Assembly: GCA_023389745.1 (NCBI GenBank)
Contig: JAEWED010000048.1
Location: 1 to 30,516 of the forward strand
Direction of reading: 5' to 3'
Source of the DNA: Actinomycetes bacterium
GTDB lineage: Bacteria > Actinomycetota > Acidimicrobiia > Acidimicrobiales > Microtrichaceae
Length of the DNA stretch: 30,516 nucleotides
Part shown: positions 24,861-30,516 of the stretch, one piece after another
Position numbering within the stretch: position 1 is the first letter of the stretch
How the letters are laid out: the number at the start of each line of letters is the position of its first letter
Notes under the pieces: model-generated
What the model was told of the DNA's origin: nothing
The model's database searches: none
What the model saw: the letters and a program-made list of their open reading frames with translations, nothing else
Program-made: the position numbers and the translations under genes

Positions 24861-25385
24861 TCAGACTGGGTGGGGCGTCTCGCCGGCGTGCTGGCGGGCG
24901 AGGAAGCGCAGGCGAGCGGCGCGAGCGTCCCAGGCGTAGACGACCGCGGTCCCCGCGATGGCGTCGTGCAGCGCCCGACGGTGCCGACCCGTCATGATCG
25001 GCAGGAACCCGAGGCCCAACGTGAGGAAGCTGAGTGGGAACGCGAGCGTGCGCACCGTGGCGTTCCCGGCACCTGCAGGCGCGCCGTCGGCACGGACCAC
25101 CCGGATCCCGACCAGCGCCATCCCGAGGGTCTTGCCGCTCACCGCCCAGGGATAGGCGTAGTAGACGAACAACCACATGACGTACGCGGCGCCGGTCAAC
25201 CAGGTCGCCGCGTCCCAGTGGATCTCCCCGGCGGTCACCAGTGTGATCGCCCAGGCGAGCACCGCCGAGGCGACCGCGAAGATCGCCGTCGCCGCGCTCT
25301 GGTCGATCGCGAACGCCGCCAACCGCGTGGCCGCACCCGCGTAGTGACCCTGCTGGGTGATCGCATCGGTGACGTCGGGGTTCAC
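24861..25385 (-). CDS. RDD family membrane protein
   Basis: 174 residues with three membrane segments (about 22-50, 62-80 and 118-130) and the RDD signature: RLAAFAIDQS at residues 21-30, where the usual R-x-x-A-x-x-I-D is present, and KTLGMALVGIRVV with HDAIAGTAVVY in the C-terminal half. RDD proteins are small membrane proteins; some have been linked to ion transport, most are uncharacterised. The GTG at 25385 overlaps the stop of the nonapeptide-repeat gene by four bases, so the two are coupled and probably act together. The gene ends 65 bp before rnpB on the same strand. Confidence 0.88.
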   Translation of the reverse strand: MNPDVTDAITQQGHYAGAATRLAAFAIDQSAATAIFAVASAVLAWAITLVTAGEIHWDAATWLTGAAYVMWLFVYYAYPWAVSGKTLGMALVGIRVVRADGAPAGAGNATVRTLAFPLSFLTLGLGFLPIMTGRHRRALHDAIAGTAVVYAWDARAARLRFLARQHAGETPHPV

Positions 25386-26452
25386 GAGCCCGCCACCCCT
25401 ACGGCGTCGACCGCCCCCGTTGTCGGCGCGCCTTCCGCAGCGGGGAGCGCGAGCGGCACGTCGACCAGCAACGGCGGACCCTGCGGCAGCTCGTCGAGCT
25501 CGCGGTGAAGCGCACGGTTGACGACCCGGGCGATGAAGTTGTCGATGCCGACGCCCTGGCTGCGGACCACGTCGAGCGCCTCGGACGCCACCCCGCTCGT
25601 CGAACGGGCGATGATCCCACCGAGCTCGGTGTTCGCCACCAGCGCATCCATGTCGAGGCGGTCCATCAACGCGTTGATGTCGATCCTCGACAGCAGCACG
25701 TCGAGGTCGACCGAGCCCAACAGGTGGTCGAGATCGAGGCGGCGCAGCAGCGCGTCCAGGTCCACAGAGTCCAGAAGCTGGTCGAGGTCGATGCGCCCGA
25801 CGAGCGCTCCGATGTCCACCGAGGCCAGGAGCGCGTCGAGGTCGATGCGCTCGACGAGCGAGCCGATGTCCACAGAGGCCAGGAGCTGGTCGAGGTCGAT
25901 GCGCCCGACGAGCGAGCCGACGTCGATCCGTGACAGCAGGGCGTCCAGGTCGATCGACTCGAGCAGGGCGTCGATGTCGACCCGTGCGACGATCGCCTGG
26001 ACGTCGACCTGCTGGACGAGCTCGTCGACGTCGACCTTCGCCACGATCGCTCCGACGTCGATGCGGTCGACGATCCGGTTCACGTCGATGCGGTCGAGCA
26101 GGGCGTCCACGTCGATCGCCGCGAGGATCTCGTTGACATCGATCGCCTGGACCACGCCGGGGGTGGCCTGACGGATCGCCTCCTGCGCCGCAGGAACGCC
26201 TTCGCTGCCGATTCGGTCCCGGACCTCCTCGCCCTCACGCGACAGCGGTCGGGTGACCTTCCGGGCCGCCTGGTCGAGCACCTTGACCAGCACGGTGTCA
26301 CCGACCGCACCGGCCACGTCGCCCGCGGCGCGCGCTGCGAGGGACGCCGCGCCGATCGCCGCGTTGACGCCCCAGCCCTCTCGGGGAGCGTGAAGGCTGC
26401 GGTCGGCGGTGTGCTCGCTGTCGTCCGCGGCGGGGACGCCGTCCTCTTCCAC
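25382..26452 (-). CDS. Protein of twenty tandem 9-residue [IV]D[VLI]xx[LI][LV]xx repeats
   Basis: 356 residues from the GTG at 26452. After an acidic head and a weakly hydrophobic Ala/Gly-rich segment (NAAIGAASLAARAAGDVAGAVGD), residues equivalent to 25604-26143 form exactly twenty 9-residue units without insertions. Typical units are IDVDALLDR, VDIGSLVER and IDLDQLLAS. Position 2 is Asp in nineteen of twenty, positions 1, 3, 6 and 7 are aliphatic. Middle units alternate as 18-residue pairs. After the repeats are about 73 residues ending Pro/Ala-rich. I recall similar ID-repeat segments beside or within actinobacterial RDD proteins, with no known function. A longer start at 26533 is possible but unlike the rest; GACAAT six bases before 26452 supports the GTG. 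Coupled to the RDD gene. Confidence 0.8.
   Translation of the reverse strand: MEEDGVPAADDSEHTADRSLHAPREGWGVNAAIGAASLAARAAGDVAGAVGDTVLVKVLDQAARKVTRPLSREGEEVRDRIGSEGVPAAQEAIRQATPGVVQAIDVNEILAAIDVDALLDRIDVNRIVDRIDVGAIVAKVDVDELVQQVDVQAIVARVDIDALLESIDLDALLSRIDVGSLVGRIDLDQLLASVDIGSLVERIDLDALLASVDIGALVGRIDLDQLLDSVDLDALLRRLDLDHLLGSVDLDVLLSRIDINALMDRLDMDALVANTELGGIIARSTSGVASEALDVVRSQGVGIDNFIARVVNRALHRELDELPQGPPLLVDVPLALPAAEGAPTTGAVDAVGVAGS
25604..26143 (-). repeat. 540-bp coding array of twenty 27-bp repeats
   Basis: The DNA of the nonapeptide repeats. Middle copies are nearly identical over 54 bp, such as the blocks containing CTGGTCGAGGTCGATGCGCC at 25778 and 25886, which indicates recent duplication or gene conversion of two-unit blocks. 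Outer copies are more diverged. Confidence 0.85.
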
Positions 26453-26458
26453 GCCGGC

Positions 26459-26464
26459 ATTGTC
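26459..26464 (-). promoter_or_regulatory. -10-like hexamer before the nonapeptide-repeat gene
   Basis: Minus-strand GACAAT followed by six bases and the GTG at 26452. It supports that start over the upstream one at 26533. Confidence 0.35.
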
Positions 26465-26618
26465 GCCGCGGCAGCGTCGTCGGGCGCCACCCGAAGTGGG
26501 CGATTCCGGCCCGTGTCCGCCCGGAGCGCGCACCCGCGCACGTCACCGGTGTCGACGATGCCTCGCCCTGCGGCACCGATCGACTAGGAACGAGGGAAAC
26601 GACCGTCGGGAGAAGTCG

Positions 26619-26915
26619 ATGCCAGCTCTGGGTTGCGGATGTCTCGTCGCACTGTTCGCATGGCTCTCACCGAGGCTCGTGCTGTTCCTCATGTGGTTGT
26701 TCACCGACCGCATGACGATCGCGATGGACTCGTTCTTCGTGGGCCTGCTCGGTTTCGTGTTCCTGCCGTACACGACCGTCTTCTACGCCCTCTGCTACGC
26801 GCCGATCGGTGGCGTCAGCGGCTTGGGCTGGTTCATCGTCGCCCTCGGGTTCCTGCTCGACCTGGGCTCCTGGTTCGGCGGCGGTCGCACGGCGCAACGA
26901 CGCCAGGACGCCTGA
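26619..26915 (+). CDS. Small conserved actinobacterial membrane protein
   Basis: 98 residues, three membrane segments: LGCGCLVALFAWLSPRLVLF with a following LMWLF, FFVGLLGFVFLPYTTVFYAL, and GLGWFIVALGFLLDLGSWFG. The tail is short and basic (GGGRTAQRRQDA). Two cysteines lie at the start (GCGC). GGGAG precedes the ATG by about 7 bases. I recall near-identical short proteins (GCGC...LSPR, WLFTDR, YAPIGGVSG) across actinobacteria, all uncharacterised. It stands alone and is followed by a strong terminator. Confidence 0.8.
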   Translation: MPALGCGCLVALFAWLSPRLVLFLMWLFTDRMTIAMDSFFVGLLGFVFLPYTTVFYALCYAPIGGVSGLGWFIVALGFLLDLGSWFGGGRTAQRRQDA

Positions 26916-26942
26916 ACCACTGGCGCCGGAACCACTGGCGCC
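26914..26942. repeat. Two exact 14-bp direct repeats
   Basis: GAACCACTGGCGCC at 26914-26927 and 26929-26942, between the stop of the small membrane protein and its terminator. It looks like a simple duplication. Confidence 0.7.
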
Positions 26943-26952
26943 TGAACGCCGC

Positions 26953-26982
26953 AACGGCCGACCGGAGCACCGGTCGGCCGTT
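26953..26982 (+). terminator. Terminator of the small membrane protein gene
   Basis: A perfect 13-bp stem (26953-26965 with 26970-26982) with loop AGCA. Confidence 0.85.
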
Positions 26983-27046
26983 GGGCGTGTACCTCGATGA
27001 GGTTGTTGGGGGGCTCGTCACCCTGGGGTGGCGATCATCCGACCGA

Positions 27047-27069
27047 CGAGGGGGCCGCGCTCCCCCTCG
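27047..27069 (-). terminator. Terminator of the 27087-27284 gene
   Basis: An 8-bp stem CGAGGGGG/CCCCCTCG with a 7-base loop, 17 bp past the stop of the minus-strand gene. It faces the convergent terminator at 26953-26982. Confidence 0.65.
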
Positions 27070-27086
27070 CCGATCGAAAGGTCTGT

Positions 27087-27284
27087 TCAGAACTCGCCGG
27101 TGCTGATCACCGTGGGGCCGAGCTCGTACTCGCCTCGCTCCCAGTCGTAGCTGAGCTCGATGCGGCGCTCCTGGAGGACCGCCCCGAGGGTGGCCCGGCG
27201 AAGGATCGGGGCCGCAGCGTCGGCAACGGTCGACCACTCTGCGTTCCTCAGCGCTGCGGCGGTGGTGGTCTCGAAATCGCTCAT
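27087..27284 (-). CDS. Small hypothetical protein
   Basis: 65 residues beginning MSDFETTTAAALRNAEW. A helix (AEWSTVADAAAPILRRATLGAVLQERR) is followed by two strands (IELSYDWERGEYELGPTVIS). I do not recognise it. AAGGA lies three bases before the ATG at 27284. Genes converge on it from the left with separate terminators, and the 148 bp to the kinase stop on its right holds no other gene, so it has its own promoter, which I could not define. A longer frame upstream lacks protein-like composition. Confidence 0.6.
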   Translation of the reverse strand: MSDFETTTAAALRNAEWSTVADAAAPILRRATLGAVLQERRIELSYDWERGEYELGPTVISTGEF

Positions 27285-27432
27285 GATCCTTCTACGGCAC
27301 CCCGATCGGGCTTCTGGAGCCCATTGATCCCGGTGTCCTAGACGAATGGACCATCCGGCCCAACGGGGGTCCGAGGGGCCCGGATCCCCTGGATTGCAGC
27401 GGTTTGTGACGGGCGGCACCCCGGCCGCACGC

Positions 27433-28875
27433 TCAGAAGTCGAGCGCCGAGAGGTCGCTGATCCACTCCACCGAGCGGTCGACGGCTTCACGCCAACGGT
27501 CCCGGTCGGTCGCAGGGCCCGGTTCGACCGCCGATGCGGGTCGCCACGTGGCCGCGATGTCGTCCCACGACGACCATGTGCCGACGGCGAGACCGGCCAA
27601 CAGGCCCGCTCCCATGGCGGTCGCTTCGAGCACGGGGGAGACCTCGATCGGGCGCTGCGTGGCGTTCGCCAGGGCCTGCACGAACACCGGGTTCGCGCTC
27701 ATGCCTCCATCGATGCGCACGGTGCCCAGTTCGACGCCGCTGTCGAGCTCGGCGGACTCGACGAGGTCGGCGCCGCGCTCGGCGACGCCTTCGAGCACCG
27801 CCCGGACGATGTGCGCACCCGTGGTCCCTCGGGTCAGGCCCAGCAGCGAGCCACGCGCGCCGTAGTCCCAGCGGGGAGCGCCGAGGCCCAACAGCGCCGG
27901 CACGTACGTCACCCCGTCGGCGTCGGGTACCGACGCGGCGATCTCGGCGGACGACGCCGCGTCGGGGATCAGGCCCAGGTCGTCGCGCAACCACTCGATG
28001 TTCGTGCCGGCCGACAGCACGACCGCCTCGACGCCCCACGCGATCTCGCCCCGGTCCTGGAAGCAGACGAGCGGGAACGTCCCACCCTGGCCGCGGGTCG
28101 GGAACGACGGCCGGTCGGGACCGAGGAACACGTCGAGCATGGCGCCGGTGCCGAAGGTGATCTTGGCCATCCCTCGCTGCACGCAGCCCTGACCGACCAA
28201 CGACGCCTGCTGGTCGCCCGCGATGCCGCAGATCACCGGTGCCCCGGGTAGCGCCGTCGCCTCGCCGATCACACCGGAGGAGTCGACCACCGTCGGCAGC
28301 ATCGTCTCGGGGATGCGCAGTCGTTCCAGCAGCCGCTGGTCGGGCCGCGCGCAGTCGAGGTCGAGCAGCCCCCAGACCCCTGCGTTGGACCGGTCGGCGA
28401 CGTGGAGTCGCCCCTCGGTCAGACGCCACACCATCCAGGAGTCGACCGTGCCGAAGCGCAGGTCACGGACACGGTCGGGATCGACCGCGTCGAGGATGTT
28501 CGCCACCTTGGTCGCAGACAGCGTGGGTGCCAGGTGGAACCCCTCGGCGTTCAACATGAGGCAGTCGCCGATCGTGCGGAGGTCCTGCCAGCCCTGGGCG
28601 GGGGCGACCGGCTCGCCGGTCGCGGCGTCCCACACGACCACCGAGGCACGTTGGTTCGAGATGCCGACGGCGTCGACCGGGCCGTGCAGGTCGAGCACCT
28701 CGCGCGCGCAGTCCAGCGCGGCATCGGCGTAGGCGACGGCGTCGAACTCGACGAGGCCCGGGAAGGGGCTGTCGGGCAGCGTGGTTCGACGGCGCTCGAT
28801 GCCCATCGTCGCGTCGGCGTGCACGATCGCCGCACGCACACCGCTGGTGCCGGCGTCGATGACGAGGATGCTCAT
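27433..28875 (-). CDS. FGGY-family carbohydrate kinase, glycerol-kinase-like
   Basis: 480 residues. The phosphate-1 loop is IDAGTSGVRAAIV at the N-terminus. ISNQRASVVVWDAATGEPV and WQDLRT match the sugar/glycerol-binding region of glycerol kinases. GIAGDQQASLVGQGCV with GMAKITFGTGAML holds the catalytic Asp and phosphate-2 region. The C-terminal FGGY-like signature ends ATAMGAGLLAGLAVG. The GDQQASLVGQ block is close to glycerol kinase, but other substrates such as dihydroxyacetone are possible; I therefore give no symbol. It is the third gene of a minus-strand operon after the oxidase and the 4-TM gene (25 bp gap), consistent with a route from glycerol phosphates. Confidence 0.88.
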   Translation of the reverse strand: MSILVIDAGTSGVRAAIVHADATMGIERRRTTLPDSPFPGLVEFDAVAYADAALDCAREVLDLHGPVDAVGISNQRASVVVWDAATGEPVAPAQGWQDLRTIGDCLMLNAEGFHLAPTLSATKVANILDAVDPDRVRDLRFGTVDSWMVWRLTEGRLHVADRSNAGVWGLLDLDCARPDQRLLERLRIPETMLPTVVDSSGVIGEATALPGAPVICGIAGDQQASLVGQGCVQRGMAKITFGTGAMLDVFLGPDRPSFPTRGQGGTFPLVCFQDRGEIAWGVEAVVLSAGTNIEWLRDDLGLIPDAASSAEIAASVPDADGVTYVPALLGLGAPRWDYGARGSLLGLTRGTTGAHIVRAVLEGVAERGADLVESAELDSGVELGTVRIDGGMSANPVFVQALANATQRPIEVSPVLEATAMGAGLLAGLAVGTWSSWDDIAATWRPASAVEPGPATDRDRWREAVDRSVEWISDLSALDF

Positions 28876-28900
28876 TCAGGTCCCCCCGGACAGGTCACGG

Positions 28901-29359
28901 TCAGTCGTCGCCCCTCGGCGCGGGGCCGTTCTGCTGGAGCCACTTGCGGGCGAACATGCCCCCGAGCATCCCGCAGGTCGCCATCAGGATCGCCATGAAC
29001 GGGAAGGCGAGCCAGCTGATGTGCTCACCCGAGATCAAACGGAGCACGACGCCGACGCCCTGTGCGACCAGGTAGGCGCCCGCGCCGGCGGCCGCCGCGT
29101 GGGCGAGCTGCGCGGACGGTGCCAACCGGATCGTCGCCCAGCCGCCGGCCGCGCCGCCCAGGAGGATCAGCAGCCAGAACACGAACGTCGCCGGGTGACC
29201 CGGTTCGATCGTGCCGTCGTCGATCAGCAGGTTGTTGAGGATCGCGGCGGGCATCACCAGCACCAGACCGGTGATGATCCCGCGCCACAGCGCCTGGAGG
29301 GGCTCGAGCTCGGGCAGGGCGTTGCCGCCGGGCCCGGGCGTCGCACGCGGTGAGGTCAT
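28901..29359 (-). CDS. Four-helix membrane protein of unknown function
   Basis: 152 residues with four membrane segments (GIITGLVLVMPAAILNNLLI, TFVFWLLILLGGAAGGW, LAHAAAAGAGAYLVAQGVGVVL and WLAFPFMAILMATCGMLGG) and a short basic/polar tail. I do not recognise a family with confidence. The ATG at 29359 begins one base after the oxidase stop (29361-29363 on the minus strand), and the kinase follows 25 bp later, so it is the middle gene of the operon. It could be a transporter or membrane partner for the oxidase, but nothing shows this. Confidence 0.8.
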   Translation of the reverse strand: MTSPRATPGPGGNALPELEPLQALWRGIITGLVLVMPAAILNNLLIDDGTIEPGHPATFVFWLLILLGGAAGGWATIRLAPSAQLAHAAAAGAGAYLVAQGVGVVLRLISGEHISWLAFPFMAILMATCGMLGGMFARKWLQQNGPAPRGDD

Positions 29360-29360
29360 C

Positions 29361-30516
29361 TCAGACCAGCCCTGCGTTGCCGAAGGCCGAGGCCAGGCCG
29401 AGCTTGCCCGGGTTGAGTACGCCCTTGGGGTCGAGCGCCTTCTTGACCGCGCTCAGCACGTCGAGCCCGCCGTCGAGCGCCTCGGCCACGTAGCCGGCCC
29501 GGTTGAGCCCGACCCCGTGGTGGTGCGAGAGAGACCCGCCGCCGGCCAGCACCGCCCTGGTGCCCGCATCCCACACGCCGCGGTAGTAGCGCTCGGTCGA
29601 CTCCTGCGTGGAGAAGCCGTCGTCGCCCTTCTCGGCCGGCTGGCCGGCGAAGGTGAAGTAGAGGCAGCCGCCGTCGAGGTAGCTGTGGCTGCAGTGCGCC
29701 GAGACGGCGAGGGTGCCGTCGACGGCGCCGATCGCGGCGAGCACGTCGTGGTAGATGCCCGCCATCTTCGACCACGGCGCGGAGATCTCCATCGTGTCGA
29801 CCACGAGGCCACCGCTGATGTAGCGCTCCAGTGCCGCGACGTCGTTGCGCTTCTCGAGCCAGTGGTCCGCGAGCCCGTCGTCGAGGCGTTCGGCCGCGAC
29901 GGGACCGTTCGCCAGCTCGTCCTCGATCACGGCGAAGACCGCGTCGACGATCGCCGGGTCGCCCTCGTCGAGGGCCATGAGCACCGCCCGGTCGGTGCCG
30001 ACCTGGTAGTTGCGGTCCGACTCGGTCCCGTCGTAGAGGCGCAGCACCGCTGGCGTGGCACCACGGCGGATGATCCGCCGGCACAGGTCGAGCCCGTCGA
30101 CGAATCTCGGCAGCGACACCACGATGCGGCGTTCGTGGGCGGCCACCGGGTGCACCCGCATGCGCACGCTGGTGACGACGCCCAGGGTGCCCTCGGAGCC
30201 GACGAACAGCTGGGTCAGGTCCGGCCCGGTCGCGGTGCGGGGGAACCCGCCGGTGGTGATCGTGCGGCCATCCGCGAGCGCCACGTCCAGGCCGACCACG
30301 ATGTCCTCGATCTTGCCGTAGCGCGTCGACATCTGCCCGGCCCCGCGGCACGCGATCCAACCGCCGACCGTCGACAGCGTCATCGACTGCGGCCAGTGGC
30401 CGCAGGTCAGGCCGTGGGCCTCGCGCAGCTCGCGCTCGAAGCGGTCGCCGAAGGTCCCCGGCAGCACGTCCACGCCCAGCGACTCGTCGTCGACCGACCG
30501 GATCCCGGCCAGGCCG
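29361..30516 (-). CDS. FAD-binding oxidase/transferase, alkylglycerone-phosphate-synthase-like (partial)
   Basis: 385 codons to the window edge; the start lies beyond 30516. The visible part begins inside the FAD-binding (PCMH-type) domain: GHWPQSMTLSTVGGWIACRGAGQMSTRYGKIED, then VGLDVALADGR and LFVGSEGTLGVVTSVRMRVHP. The C-terminal FAD-linked oxidase domain follows (RLYDGTES, SAHCSHSYLDGGCLYFTF, GGSLSHHHGVGLNRA, KKALDPKGVLNPGKLG). The SHHHG and YLDG...YFTF features match alkyldihydroxyacetone-phosphate synthase-type enzymes, which make ether-lipid precursors, more than D-lactate or glycolate oxidases. Bacterial homologues may instead be glycerol-3-phosphate oxidoreductases. With the glycerol-kinase-like gene downstream, a glycerol or ether-lipid pathway is the best inference. 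Confidence 0.85.
   Translation of the reverse strand, partial: GLAGIRSVDDESLGVDVLPGTFGDRFERELREAHGLTCGHWPQSMTLSTVGGWIACRGAGQMSTRYGKIEDIVVGLDVALADGRTITTGGFPRTATGPDLTQLFVGSEGTLGVVTSVRMRVHPVAAHERRIVVSLPRFVDGLDLCRRIIRRGATPAVLRLYDGTESDRNYQVGTDRAVLMALDEGDPAIVDAVFAVIEDELANGPVAAERLDDGLADHWLEKRNDVAALERYISGGLVVDTMEISAPWSKMAGIYHDVLAAIGAVDGTLAVSAHCSHSYLDGGCLYFTFAGQPAEKGDDGFSTQESTERYYRGVWDAGTRAVLAGGGSLSHHHGVGLNRAGYVAEALDGGLDVLSAVKKALDPKGVLNPGKLGLASAFGNAGLV

Noticed and set aside
25604..26143. Regular repeats suggesting a CRISPR array
   Set aside because: The period is 27 bp with no unique spacers, and the repeats encode a continuous protein.
27374..27390. Hairpin AGGGG/CCCCT as terminator of the kinase operon
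   Set aside because: Only five base pairs with a 7-base loop; too weak to call.

Overview
High-GC DNA with dense genes, frequent GTG starts, 4-base GTGA/ATGA gene overlaps and many start codons lying 6-7 bases after a TANNNT-like hexamer (leaderless-type). Together with class Ia NrdAB, an Abhydrolase_9-type protein, a HemD-winged-helix fusion and an RDD/nonapeptide-repeat pair, this points to an actinobacterium. A lineage such as Acidimicrobiia is my guess and is not shown by the sequence. Most of the window is chromosomal housekeeping. I see no phage, IS element, CRISPR array or tRNA.

Layout: (1) 1-1287, minus: NUDIX hydrolase translationally coupled to a membrane protein, probably a metallophosphoesterase N-terminus, cut by the window edge. 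(2) 1288-5458, plus: ribonucleotide reductase operon nrdA-nrdB, with a strong promoter, two NrdR-type boxes 32 bp apart and a perfect hairpin terminator. (3) 5561-7416, plus: a secreted multi-domain protein broken by a one-base frameshift. (4) 7468-12434, minus: nitrite assimilation block (Gfo/Idh/MocA oxidoreductase, HemD-winged-helix regulator, siroheme nitrite/sulfite reductase, formate/nitrite channel), with a GlnR-like site before the regulator. (5) 12555-17520, plus: class A penicillin-binding protein, coiled-coil zinc-ribbon protein, small membrane protein, histidine phosphatase, and a winged-helix/PLD-like protein. (6) 17647-23198, minus: membrane alpha/beta-hydrolase, then a response regulator-histidine kinase-DUF4173 operon with overlapping genes. 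(7) 23199-24331: lower-GC patch with two orphan small genes and short repeats. (8) 24388-24795, minus: RNase P RNA. (9) 24861-26452, minus: an RDD membrane protein coupled to a protein built from twenty 9-residue repeats. (10) 26619-27284: two small genes. (11) 27433-30516, minus: FAD-linked oxidase of alkylglycerone-phosphate-synthase type, 4-TM protein and glycerol-kinase-like FGGY kinase in one operon.

How genes work together: HemD makes uroporphyrinogen III, the precursor of the siroheme used by the reductase, and the channel beside it imports nitrite. NrdR boxes would tie dNTP supply to nrdAB. The two-component system and DUF4173 protein are translationally coupled. The last operon looks like glycerol or ether-lipid metabolism. 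Best candidates for something little described are the nonapeptide-repeat/RDD pair, the winged-helix/PLD-like protein, the orphan gene at 23837 and compensatory changes in the RNase P P4 helix.
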